Notes: generated by a model from the sequence alone, not told the origin. A stretch of 64,000 nucleotides of DNA from Lamellibrachia columna (GCA_963662155.1 OY759263.1:41078584-41142583); one strand, 5' to 3'. Numbered from the stretch's first letter, positions 1 through 9,648 are shown. Numbers and translations: made by a program.

Positions 1-3000
1 AGTTACGGGTTCGTTCTGAGAAACAAGAACACGGGTCAATACAAGTACTATCATTCCTCGTGTAATTGCTGTGGACGCTACCTGGACGAACCCAGTCTCG
101 TCACCAACAGCAAGGACTTTGATGACTTTCTCGAACGCATCCGAGAAACCGACGTCTTGCAATGGGCCATCAATCAAAGACCGGATTATGCGTGGGTGTG
201 CGAACTCGTGACGAATGTCACTTTCTTCGTTAACCGCTTCATCGATCACCCTATAGGATGTGTAGGCATGATCCCTCTTCCACCCTACATCAAGAAGAAG
301 AAAAGCCTCATCGGTCTGGAAAAGGAACCCAACAATAACAAGAGGTACAATGATAACCTGTGTCTCTTCCGATGTCTGGCCCTACATCGAGGATGCGATC
401 TATATCGATTGGAACCGGCGGTGAAGACGCTGTACGAGACATACGATCGAGAAAACGTACCCATGGAAGAATTTGCAGGGGTCACGCTGGATGACCTCTA
501 TCGCGTAGAGACCACGTTCCAAACGAACGTGTGCGTATACAAGCTTGTCAAACCGGATGCAGAGGATGGTAAGTCGACTGCCGAAATGGTCCGTCGATCG
601 TTATGCAAGTACACCGAAACAATGTATCTCAACCTTCACGAGACACATTTTTCATTCATCCAAGATGTCCGTATGTACTGTCACGCGTATCGATGTCGGA
701 AGTGCGGGGACTCGTTATGGAATAAAGCATCTATGCTGCATAGGCATGATCGCACGTGCAAGGGGGATGTGCGTCGAGTCTATCCTGGTGGCGTGTACCA
801 TTCGACTCCATCGGTGTTCGAACGTCTGGACGACGAGAACATTCGCGTGGCTGAATCGTTGCGCTACTATCCGTATCGAGCCACCTTTGATTTCGAGTGT
901 TGGTTCGATACGGAACAACTTCCGTCGGATAGTGACAAGGTCCACTGGGTGGCGCGTCACGTTCCACTGAGCGCCAGCGTGGCATCCAACGTGCCCGGCG
1001 AGTGCAATGTCTCGTCACGGATGGATACACCAACAAGTTGGTGAGCGCCATGATGGATATCTTACAAGTGATGAGTGACGCCGCGTACGATAAGATCAAA
1101 CACTCGTACGAAGATGTCTTGGAACAACTCGCAGAGGAACTGACGAACTGGGACGAAAGGGAGAAGGCTGCACGATTAGCCATCGACAAGAAGAAATCTC
1201 GTCCGGCGACCAATCCATACAAAAAGCTGATGGGACAACTGTATGTATGGATGCATCAGTTACCCGTCATCGGGTTCAATTCGGGTAAGTATGATCTCAA
1301 TGCCATCAAACAGTTCCTCATACCCTACTTCCTATCCACCACGTCAAAGACAGGGGAACAAGAAGAACAAGAACAAGAACAAGACGACAAAGAAGAAGAA
1401 GAGAACGAGGATAACGGGTCTTTTTTCGTCATCAAACGCAACAACACGTTCGTGTGTCTTTCGACGGATCAGCTGAAATTCTTAGACATGATCAATTACA
1501 TAGCCCCCGGGTTCAGTTACGACAAGTATCTGAAAGCGTACGGATGCGAGGTGACGAAAGGTCATTTCCCGTACGAGTACATGGACCGTCTGGAGAGACT
1601 CGACGACATTGCACTTCCATCGAAACAGGCCTTCTTCAGTCTACTGAAGAACGAAGGTATTTCCGACGAGGATTATGCCAGTTGTCAAGAGGCCTGACAC
1701 GACAACTCCATGACGACTTTGCGAGACTTTCTCGTCTGGTACAACAACAGGGACGTGGTTCCCTTTCTGCAGGCCATCGACAGACAGTTTGCCTTCTACC
1801 AGCAACGTGGCATAGACATGTTCAAGCAAGGCATCAGCGTACCTGGTCTGACCTTGCTCTACCTGTTCAACGACCTTCCAGAGAAGACCTACTTTACCAT
1901 CTTCAATGAGAAGAATAAAGATCTTCATCATCTCGTCAAAGATCACGTGGTTGGCGGACCTTCGCTCGTTTTTCACCGCTATCATGAGAAAGGGGTCACC
2001 ACGCTACGTCACAACGAGTACGGAGAGGCCGCTCGTCCGTGTCGGTCCATCGTCGGATACGATGCCAACGCCCTGTACTTGTGGTCACTCATGCAAGACA
2101 TGCCTATGGGATGGTACACGCGACGACGGGAAGAGAACGACTTCCGACCCGAATCGGCGCAGTTGTACGGACAGATGGCTGCGGAATGGTTGACTTGGGA
2201 ATCCGAACGCGCGGGACGCGACATACGACACCAGATCAACGGTAGAGAAAAGAGAATAGGCAAACTGTTGGTGGACGGGTGGTGCAGCGAGACGAAAACG
2301 GCTTATCAGTACCACGGATGTTTTTTCCATGGCTGCCCGTGCACTGGTAAAGAGGTCAACGAAGTCAACGGGAAATCCATGACTGAACTGCTCGCCGAGA
2401 CCCGAAAGAACACCGTCTACCTCCGTCACTTTGTCAAGGTCGTCAAGTTGTGGGAATGCGAGTGGAAAAAGACGAGACGAGATCCTGTCGTGAAAAAGTG
2501 TCTGGATGCTGCATTTCCGCGACGACGTCACGCACGATGGACGATGACGTCGCATCAGATCCTGAGCGGAGTGCGTGCCGGAACCGTGTTCGGTCTGATC
2601 GAGTGTGACCTTTGCGTACCGGAAGCATTGCGCGAACACTTTGCCGAGATGCAGCCCGTGTTCAACATCCCTTTGACACGCGACGATCTCGGACCGTTCA
2701 TGCGCCGATACGCAGAGGAGCACAACATCATGGCGACTCCGAGACGCATGCTCGTGGGTAGTTATCGAGCCGATAAGATCTTGCTCGCCACTCCTCTGCT
2801 GCGATGGTATATGGACCACGGTCTCGAAGTGACGCACGTGTATCAGGTCGTTGAGTACGATCCCGTCCCATGCTTCAGGCGGTTCGGCGATGCAGTGTCC
2901 ACGGCGCGACGCGAGGGAGACGTCTACTCGCACAAGGCCATCATCGCAGACACGATGAAGTTGCTAGGGAACTCGGGTTACGGAAAGACCATCACCAACG

Positions 3001-3785
3001 TGGACCGACATCGTGACGTCAACTACTGCACGGAGAAGGCGGCATCTCTCATGGTCAACGATAGACGATTCCGACAACTCGACGTCGTCGTCGACGATGC
3101 GTACGAGATAGAGATGAACAAGAAAACCGTCACGTACACCCTGCCCGTGCATGTGGGATTCTTCGTTCTACAGTACGCCAAGATGAGCATGTTGCAGTTC
3201 TATTATGACTTCATCAATAGGTACCTAGAGCGCCCTCTTTTTCAGTACTGCGAGATGGAAACGGACTCTGCCTATTTGGCCTTGGCCGCCGAGTCCGTCG
3301 ACGCCCTCGTGACCCCGGAACTACGAGAACATTACTTCCGGCACCGCTCCGATTGGTTGCCGTCCGAATGTTGCGACGACCATCGGAACGAGCACGTGCG
3401 CTGTCGACTCGCCAATAGACCGTGGGTCGGCGACGAGGCGTGCTGTAAGGCGCGCAGGGCGTACGACAAGAGGACACCTGGTCTGTTCAAGGTGGAGTGG
3501 TCCGGCGACGGGTTCGTGGGGTTGTGTAGCAAGACGTACTATTGTTTCGGACCCACCGACAAATACAGCACCAAAGGACTGAGCAAACGTCACAACGACA
3601 TCGACAAGAACGCGTTCCTGGAGGTGCTCACCAATCGTCGGAGCGGAAGTGGAAAGAACCGCGGATTCCGGGTGCGTCACTCGACCGGGTTGACGTACGT
3701 GCAGGAACGAGCGGCTCTCACCTACTTCTACGCCAAACGCGTGGTGCACGAGGACGGGGTGAGCACGGGTCCGGTGGACATGTAG
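1..3785 (+). pseudogene. polB: Protein-primed family B DNA polymerase (Polinton PolB), 5' partial, broken
   Basis: The polymerase would copy the linear element using a protein primer. Reading is open from base 1 (the N-terminus is outside the window). A C2H2-like finger lies near 685-765. The exonuclease motif FDFEC is near 887-901 and the second exonuclease motif GFNSGKYDLN near 1270-1300. Polymerase motif A GYDANALYLWS is near 2058, motif B LLGNSGYGK near 2962 and motif C METDSAYL near 3256. The C-terminus is complete, with the stop at 3785. Two breaks are seen: a frameshift close to 1000, after which the frame opening at 1002 carries the homologous reading, and an in-frame TGA at 1695-1697 with reading resuming in the same frame. 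All catalytic motifs survive, so decay is recent. The family assignment is strong; function of this copy is doubtful. Confidence 0.93.
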
Positions 3786-3824
3786 AAAAAGGCGATGCAC
3801 TGTGGTCGTCTTTCATAAGCGACC

Positions 3825-4451
3825 ATGGACGCGCGGTGGAAACATCCTTTCACGTGCATCGTCGCCGGACCGACGGGATGCGGCAAAAGTACTTTCGTGA
3901 CGCGTATGCTGCGTCACGCTACTGCGATGATCGATCCACCCCCCGAACGAATCACGTGGTGTTACGTAGAATGCCAAGAGGCTTACGCAACGATGGACTT
4001 GGTCGACGTGCGGTTCGAGGAAGGGTAGCCGAGTGTGAGCATGTTCGATTCGTCGACGAGGAACTTCATCGTCATAGACGATCTCATGGCAGAAACGGAC
4101 GAACGGGTCACGACCTTGTTCACTAAAAAAGGTCATCACAGGAACACGTCCGTGCTGTATCTCGTACAGAACCTGTTCCCCAAAAACAAAGAGAGTCGTA
4201 CCATCAGTCTGAATTCTCAATACATGGTGGTGTTCAAGAATCCTCGTGATGCATCGCAGATGTCGCACTTGGCTCGACAGATGTATCCGGGGCGCGTCAA
4301 GTTCGTTCAAGAGGCTTTTAAAGACGCCACGTCGGTACCGTACGGCTATCTATTGGTCGATCTCAAACAGGACACGCCCGAGGACATGCGTCTGCGCACG
4401 GCCATCTTTCCAGACGACGGTGTTCAGTACGTGTACTTGCCGAAGGTATAA
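3825..4451 (+). pseudogene. FtsK/HerA-type DNA packaging ATPase, one nonsense codon
   Basis: Predicted capsid DNA-packaging ATPase of the A32/FtsK-HerA kind found in Polintons. The start ATG at 3825 follows the polymerase stop by 39 bases. Walker A reads GPTGCGKS (about 3867-3890) and Walker B is FIVIDDLM (about 4066-4089). An in-frame TAG at 4026-4028 splits the gene; the same frame continues to the stop at 4449-4451. Total length of about 208 codons is normal for Polinton ATPases. Gene order (PolB then ATPase) supports the call. The single nonsense codon could be a real mutation or an assembly error; it is a substitution-type change, which favours a real mutation. Confidence 0.88.
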
Positions 4452-4455
4452 AAAG
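4447..4455 (+). promoter_or_regulatory. Putative TATA box over the ATPase stop codon
   Basis: TATAAAAAG contains the ATPase stop codon and ends 34 bases before the next ATG (4489), the spacing expected for a TATA-driven promoter with a short leader. Inference from sequence only. Confidence 0.4.
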
Positions 4456-4488
4456 ACCGCACGCGTGGATAGTCTCTTTATTCGCACC

Positions 4489-4832
4489 ATGTCTGAGCTG
4501 GTGAAGAGACACATCGTGTGCATACAGGCACTGAACAGAATCAAGAACAACAAATTGAAAAGGGCCATCATCGCGAACGCCGACGCCGATCTGCTGTGTG
4601 CACTAGCCGAGTGTGCCTACAACATATTAAAAAAGAACATTCCATTGAGAGAATTACAGAGGCGACGTTTGAGTAAATACAGGTCGAAGTTACGCGAGTT
4701 GGCTCAGAGACGAACGCCAGCTGCTAGGAGAAGACGCAGGTCGGCGAGGGACAGATCGGTGGTTTCCTATCGGCCTTCTTAGCACCGTTGGCAAGTTCGG
4801 TCTGTCTGCCCTTGCTCCGAGAGGTGCTGCTC
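4489..4832 (+). pseudogene. Small conserved Polinton ORF (basic protein with hydrophobic C-terminal end), frameshifted
   Basis: The first part (ATG 4489) is a roughly 80-residue basic, helical region with the pattern ADADLLCALAECAYNIL followed by an arginine-rich stretch. I recognise the pattern as a small ORF that recurs beside the ATPase in animal Polintons; its function is not established. The reading frame from the ATG stops at 4782. A Gly-Gly-Phe-Leu motif and hydrophobic tail of the kind expected for the end of this family lie in another frame from about 4733 to a TAG at 4830-4832. A frameshift therefore falls in the arginine-rich segment near 4720-4735. A DNA-binding or core-protein role would fit the charge, but this is inference. 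Confidence 0.6.
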
Positions 4833-4863
4833 AAGAGGTAGATAGATGGAACACGCACGCAAG

Positions 4864-5636
4864 ATGGCCTTGGTAGACCCACGAATGTTGGACACGCTTC
4901 GTTCACCACCACCACCACCCCGACGGACACCTTAGGTAAGAAGGTGCAAGCCCTCGATGACGAGATGATGACCATCCTCGACAGAAAGTACCTCGACGAC
5001 AGGACCAAGGTAACATTGTATAATCAGGTATTGCAACGGTACAACGTCTTGTCCGATAAACACGTCAATGAACCGGTACGCGTGGTCACGGTGAAAGAGT
5101 CTGGGACGGGGGCGGGGGCGGGGGTGGCGGAGGGAGCAGTAGGAGCTCCTGCTACTAGCGCTACTAGCGAGATAGAGGCCGACGTCGTGGACACCGTTCC
5201 CAAGACCATGCAAGGCAAAGCCAGACGTTTGATGGAACATCTCAAAAGAGAACTGATCCACGAGGGTGTGCCGGTTGCTGGAAGTAACGTGGTGGATCTC
5301 GTGAATGATCTGTTGCGTAAGAGAAAGACCGATCCAATGGGATGGCAACCGTTCGCAAGACAACTCCGTGCCATGAACCTGCCCATGGAGTTGGTCGGTA
5401 ACGTCACCAGGAGAGCCTACATACGTCAGGTGACGACGCCAACGATGACATCCACTCCAGGTCGCCGTCGTCGAATGCCGACTACCCCTCGCTCTGGTGG
5501 TGGTAGCGCACGAAGATCACTCAGTTGGACACCCCTCGCTCGTCGACGCAGTCAGATGGAACATTCCATGCTCACCCCACCTCCAGAACGTCAACGCAAG
5601 GCTCTGGCGTCATTGGCTAGTTGGGAAGATATTTAA
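4864..5636 (+). pseudogene. Conserved Polinton ORF of unknown function, frameshifted in a CAC repeat
   Basis: The ATG at 4864 opens with MALVDPRMLDTL and stops after about 23 codons at 4935. The longer downstream frame (open through 4944-5636) continues with VTLYNQVLQRYNVLSDKH, a mostly helical segment, then a Gly/Ala-rich linker, a second helical region and a basic, Ser/Pro/Arg-rich C-terminus. The two parts meet at a run of CAC triplets (about 4904-4919), so slippage there is the likely break. The same two-part protein is a regular neighbour of the small ORF before it in Polintons I know. The charge pattern suggests a virion or core component, but no function is established. Confidence 0.6.
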
Positions 5637-5675
5637 GACGATGCGGCACGTGTCCATTGCATAGTGTGCGCTCCG

Positions 5676-5864
5676 ATGTCGAGCGATCCACAGGACACGT
5701 ACTACCGTTGCGTCATCGTTGCAGTATTTTGCGTTGGACTTTACTTGATTGTCGACGCTATAGCTCGAACAGCGTACTCGTTGTCACTCATCGAGAACCG
5801 TGCTACAGAGTCAACGGCACAACCACCACCGCCAATCCATCGGAACTCTTTTAATGGCGCCTAG
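5676..5864 (+). CDS. Short predicted single-pass membrane protein
   Basis: The ATG at 5676 gives 62 residues with one clear membrane segment, CVIVAVFCVGLYLIVDAI, preceded by a short polar N-terminus and followed by a Pro-rich tail. Its stop (5862-5864) overlaps the integrase start at 5854 by 11 bases, as in compact viral gene layouts. I know no function. It could be a small virion or membrane-associated protein of the element; a chance ORF is possible but less likely given the tight fit between flanking genes. Confidence 0.5.
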   Translation: MSSDPQDTYYRCVIVAVFCVGLYLIVDAIARTAYSLSLIENRATESTAQPPPPIHRNSFNGA

Positions 5865-6946
5865 GAAAGGACAACCACTGAGGACGGTCTACTTCGACCC
5901 GAAAAGGGTAGGTAGTTACGATGGAGTCGTCGCGCGCATGTCACGAAAAAGGGTCGCGGAATGGTTGTCAGAACAGGACGCCTATACCCTACACAAACCG
6001 GCTAGACGTAATTTCAAGAGACGATGCGTCATCGTGGGTGGTCCACGTCAGCAGTGGCAGGCCGATCTCGTCGATCTGTCGAATTTGAAAAAGGACAACG
6101 ACGGTATGACCTTTCTCCTCACGGTGATCGACGTCTTCTCGAAAGTGGCCTGGTGTGTTCCCATGAAGAACAAGTCCGCGGCGTCGTTGGTAGCAGCGCT
6201 TGACAGCACGTTCAGCAAAGGCTGGCCACAGACGTTGCAGACAGATCAAGGTCTGGAATTTCTTAATAAATCCGTTCAGGCTCTATTGAAGAAGCACGGC
6301 ATCCATCACTTCTCCACGCACAACGCAGAGACGAAGGCGAGCGTCGTGGAAAGATTCAACAGAACGTTGAAGACGCGCATGTGGCGATACTTCACGAAAC
6401 ACCAGACGTGGCGATACATCGACGTCCACCGTGACTTGGTGCAATCGTACAACAACACCCCCCCACCGCAGTATCGGTATGGCTCCGTCACAGGTGAGTT
6501 ACCAGAATCAAGAACAGGTGTGGCAGCGTCTGTACGGACACGACGGTAAGGGCGTGCCCAAGTTGCGCGTGTCGGATCGCGTGCGCATCAGCAAGTACAA
6601 AGGTAAGTTCGAAAAAGGCTACGCGGCGAATTGGAGCGAAGAGATGTTCACGATACACGAGGTTCATCCCTCCGAACCACCCGTGTATCGATTGAGGGAC
6701 GATCTCGGTGAAGTGCTGGAAGGCACCTTCTGCGAAATGGAGCTGCAGAAGGTGTCGGTAGCCGCCGATAAACTGTACTACGTGGAAGCGGTACTGCAGC
6801 GTCGTAAGGTAGGTAGACGAACGGAGGCTTTGGTGAAATGGTTCGGCTACCCCTCCAAATTCAACAGCTGGATCGATGCCAAGGCACTCGTCCACTCTAC
6901 TATAAAGACTAGCCACGCGTACGGTGACACTTCATTCGAGAAATGA
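5854..6946 (+). pseudogene. int: Polinton integrase (retroviral-type DDE) with C-terminal chromodomain, frameshifted
   Basis: Catalyses insertion of the element DNA into the host chromosome. The ATG at 5854 is used. The rve core begins at WQADLVDL (about 6056; first Asp), the second Asp is in LQTDQGLEF (about 6233) and the Glu in SVVERFNRTLK (about 6340), with about 35 residues between the last two. A C-terminal chromodomain (KWFGYPSKFNSW, about 6837-6873) would steer insertion to marked chromatin. The frame changes at a run of seven C at 6458-6464. The later frame carries the linker and chromodomain and stops at 6944-6946, overlapping the next ATG (ATGA). The catalytic triad itself is intact on the first segment. 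Confidence 0.9.
6901..6907 (+). promoter_or_regulatory. Putative TATA box before the Ser-rich membrane protein gene
   Basis: TATAAAG lies inside the end of the integrase gene, 36 bases before the ATG at 6943, a position similar to the TATA-like site before the gene at 4489. Inference only. Confidence 0.3.
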
Positions 6947-7065
6947 CACAAGACACGACAACACGAGACTTCACCACCACCGTCATAGAACAGGAGGTGG
7001 AGGAACAAGAGGACGTAGTAGCAGCAGAGGACAGTATTGACGCGCAGAACGCAGAGGACAACAGC

Positions 7066-7161
<96 letters not shown>

Positions 7162-7323
7162 TCTTCTTGGCATCTGTTCGGTACCGTGTGTCCTAAAGAG
7201 GAAATTGTCTTTCTGTGTCAGGTCCTCGTCTTGTTCACGGTCATCCTGGTAAGTATTTACAACCTGACCACAGGTCACGAGAATTCTAATCTGTGGACGC
7301 AATGGCGACTGATTTCTACCTGA
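6943..7323 (+). CDS. Ser-rich single-pass membrane protein of the element
   Basis: The ATG at 6943 overlaps the integrase stop (ATGA). The protein has an acidic N-terminus, a run of about 33 serines (7062-7161), then a Cys-containing hydrophobic helix, FLCQVLVLFTVILVSIYNL. Small membrane proteins with this helix followed by Leu-Trp occur in other Polintons. Here the usual segment after Leu-Trp seems to be missing, and the frame runs 22 bases into the following gene, whose ATG is at 7302. The C-terminus therefore looks shortened. The role is unknown; the Ser run is probably unstable in length because it is a pure triplet repeat. Confidence 0.6.
7062..7161 (+). repeat. (AGC/CAG)n triplet repeat inside a coding region
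   Basis: About 33 AGC triplets, interrupted once by AGT near 7077. It encodes the serine run of the membrane protein; the same DNA would read poly-Ala or poly-Gln in other frames, so the matching alanine-rich ORFs are shadows. Confidence 0.95.
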
Positions 7324-8248
7324 CGCTGCCTAGCAACGCTTCCATGAAGATGTATCCCGACAATACGTTGACTCATTACATCACCGACGTACCTCGACGT
7401 ATCGATCTGACTGGCGAGTGGGAATGTGGGTTGGCAGAGATACAGTACCCGCATACTTGGTACAACATAGGAATGTACGATACCTGGTTCTTCCTTAACG
7501 AGACGATTGCTATGGGTCTAACCCCGAGTGCGAAGATCAGTGCTGGATATTACAAGTCTCCCATGACATTGATGAACCACGTTAACTAGGGACTGAACAC
7601 TATGGTGACGGATAAGGTGCGGGCAAAATTGAGCTACAGCGCCATAACTCAAAAAATGACGTTGCACATGACACCAGGCACCGAGTTCACTGTACCTCAC
7701 CGCAGTGCATTGGGAAGAATGTTAGGATTCGAACCGTCGGTGGTCAGCAGTCCGCCATCGCTAACATCAGCAGGACCATCAGTACTAGGATCAATTATGT
7801 CAGCAATATCAACAGCAACAGAGATGACAAGCACGGACGAGAACCCGAGACTAGGTGGAAGGAATATCGGTCTCACACCGTCGGCTACCGTGTTTTTGCC
7901 ACCCAAAGAGACTCCCGATGGTCCGTACACCTACCGTAAAGAGGCCGAACACGTGGTGCAGATGGATCAATGGTTCGATACCATATACGTCTACACGGAT
8001 GTCGTGGAGTCTCGCATAGAAGGTGACAGTGTCGCACCTTTGTTGCCTTAGCCCTCCCGGTTGGTGGAAGTCACGGTGAAACGATATCCGATAGGTTCAC
8101 TAACATTCACTACGTGCCTCTGTTGTACTCGCACTTCAAGTCGATCGAGATCGATATAAGAGACGACACCGGACGGCGCGTGCCATTCGAGTACGGTAGA
8201 GTGACCGTGACGCTTCATTTTCGACGACGTAGGACCGGACTGTTCTGA
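7302..8248 (+). pseudogene. Penton/minor capsid protein candidate, one nonsense codon and one frameshift
   Basis: The ATG at 7302 begins MATDFYLTLPSNASMKMYP, then a conserved segment with GEWECGLAEIQYPHTW; I associate this N-terminus with a recurrent virion-type ORF in animal Polintons. An in-frame TAG at 7587-7589 interrupts it and the same frame continues to 8051. The expected C-terminal part (NIHYVPLLYSHF, then IRDDTGRRVPFE and a Arg-rich end) is in another frame from about 8043 to the TGA at 8246-8248, so a frameshift lies close to 8045. Position just before the pX-like and major capsid genes fits a minor capsid/penton single jelly-roll protein, but the fold is inferred, not shown. Confidence 0.65.
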
Positions 8249-8250
8249 AG

Positions 8251-8669
8251 ATGAATTACAACGAGTATTACGCGCGTCAGGCGGGTGGTGCACTGCCCTA
8301 CTTCGCCGGTGCCCAATACCAGCGGGGTCACGGACTAGGCAGTCTGTTCGGAGGTCTGCTGCGCAGCGCCATGTCACTCATCAAGAGAGGTGCCGTGGCG
8401 TTGCGAAAGGGGGCGTTGAAGACCGGCGTGCGCATAGCCGACGACGTCATATCCGGACAGAGCATAAAAAAGCAACCAAACGACGCGTCGCGGATGCCGG
8501 TAGGAATCTGATGCGTGGTCTTCTGGCCCCTGGCGTGCGAGCTCGTAAACGTATAAAACATGCGCCGGCGAAGAAAGGAGTCACTTTAGCAAAGAGACGA
8601 CGCAAGAGACAGACGTCCACGAAACGTGAAGCCGACATATTCGATAACGACGATGGCTTTCGTACATAG
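8251..8669 (+). pseudogene. pX-like basic virion protein (adenovirus-type minor protein analogue), frameshifted
   Basis: The ATG at 8251 is two bases after the previous stop. The N-terminal part has a glycine-rich amphipathic segment, GLGSLFGGLLRSAMSLIK, followed by basic residues and a second amphipathic stretch, a layout seen in pX/pVI-like proteins of adenoviruses and adintoviruses. The frame stops at 8511. The expected Lys/Arg-rich tail (with RGLLAPGVRARKR and later KRRRKRQ) is in another frame from about 8470 to the TAG at 8667-8669. The change of frame falls at a run of six A (8465-8470). Its tail overlaps the capsid gene start by 17 bases. A role in DNA condensation or membrane interaction is inferred. 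Confidence 0.6.
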
Positions 8670-9468
8670 ACAGTCGTGCGAAGGGGTCAAGACCGAACTG
8701 GATCTCTTTACCGTACCCCCCACTCAGAACAGCATCATCGACAGCCACGTAGTGGAACATCAGCCCATGTCCTCTCTGGACTCGGGTGGACCGATAGAAT
8801 TCCTCATACCCGGATCGGGCGACGATTACCTGGATCTCGCCAACACGATGCTGCACGTGCAGGCGAAGGTGACACGAGCCAACGGGGACGATCTCGACTT
8901 GGCCGACCCCGTGGGACCAGTGAATAACTGGCTGCATGCGCTGTTCAGTCAAGTCGACGTCTATCTGAACGGTACGCTCGTGACCCCTTCGACCAACACG
9001 TATGCGTATCGCGCCTACATAGAGACGCTGCTGAGCTACGGTCCCGATGCCAAGGACACGCAACTGACGAGTCAGGACACGGCCACTCGCATGGACGCCG
9101 TCGAGATAGCCGACGGACCCGCGGCTAACGAAGGGTTCGTGGCTCGACGAGAGAACATCGTAAGGAGTCGCCTGGTCGATATGATGGGCCGTCTCCACGT
9201 GGATCTCTTTCTGCAGAATAAATTCCTGATCAACGGCGTCGATGTCAAGATACGACTGGTTCGTAGTAAGCCTGCTTTTGCACTCATGGCTGGTGGGATC
9301 AACCCCGATTACAAAATACAAATAGTCAATGCCGCCTTGATATTACACGCTACCCTTGTTGTATCGTCATGCTGCTTGTGTTGTTCAATAAAATACGTGT
9401 GCACTCGTACCATACCGTGTTGCGTTGATTTCTCGTCTCCATTAGTCCCTTTGATCGTTGATAATTAA
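8653..9468 (+). pseudogene. Major capsid protein of the element, C-terminal half missing
   Basis: The ATG at 8653 lies inside the end of the preceding gene. The protein begins MAFVHRQSCEGVKTELDLF and contains GGPIEFLIPGSGDDYLDL and LFSQVDVYLNG, features I recognise from animal Polinton capsid proteins (many database relatives are named F54H12.2-like). In the family these form a double jelly-roll capsomer. Homologous sequence stops near residue 230 (about 9345, after NPDYKIQI). The rest of the frame to 9468 is Cys/Val-rich and unlike a capsid protein. The gene is therefore cut by a deletion or rearrangement that joins it to 3' flanking sequence with a poly(A) signal. Confidence 0.85.
9387..9392 (+). 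terminator. Poly(A) signal AATAAA after the capsid fragment
   Basis: A canonical AATAAA lies about 40 bases after the point where capsid homology ends and inside the spurious frame. It probably belonged to the original 3' end of the element's rightward transcripts. Confidence 0.45.
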
Positions 9469-9470
9469 TG

Positions 9471-9648
9471 ACCCTATTCTTAATTGCTGCGTATGGGTCA
9501 CTCCATCAGGGTTAAGACCGCAAACGTCTACTGGGTGGGGTTACGACAGTTAGGGTTAGCTCCAGCAGTCGATAGGGGTTAGGGTTAACACTCCAATCAA
9601 AAAGTTGAGGTTACGGCGGTTAGGGTTAGCTCCAGTCGCCAGGGGGCG
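9471..9648. repeat. Diverged direct repeats with telomere-like TTAGGG motifs
   Basis: Several GGGTTAGGGTT-type motifs occur here. Two related blocks share the order TTACG-(A/G)C(A/G)G-TTAGGGTTAGCTCCAG, near 9541-9572 and 9612-9635, about 71 bases apart. They are too diverged and too few to be a telomere. They could be an internal telomere-like repeat or part of a transposon end. No ORF is supported. Confidence 0.5.

Larger units (their letters stand above)
1..9470 (+). mobile_element. Polinton/Maverick (adintovirus-like) element, left end outside window
   Basis: Ten rightward genes lie almost without gaps: protein-primed DNA polymerase B, packaging ATPase, small conserved ORFs, retroviral-type integrase with chromodomain, membrane protein, penton-like protein, pX-like protein and major capsid protein. 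This set (self-replication plus DDE integration plus capsid and packaging genes) is the hallmark of Polintons/adintoviruses. The stretch is visibly richer in G+C than the DNA to its right and shows overlapping stop/start codons, as in compact viral genomes. The left terminal repeat is outside the window and I could not find a matching right terminal repeat. The right boundary is set by the last element-like sequence, a poly(A) signal at 9,387 and the change to AT-rich or repetitive DNA; it is approximate. No adenain-type protease gene is recognisable. Confidence 0.9.

Noticed and set aside
2085..2933. 282-codon minus-strand ORF
   Set aside because: Antisense shadow of the polymerase gene; it has no motif and the plus strand holds clear PolB motifs.
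3825..4451. Stop-codon readthrough or recoding in Polinton genes
   Set aside because: Stops are of different types (TAG, TGA) and occur with frameshifts and a capsid truncation; simple decay explains them better.
9471..9640. Chromosome end (telomere)
   Set aside because: TTAGGG motifs are few and diverged, and normal DNA continues on both sides.
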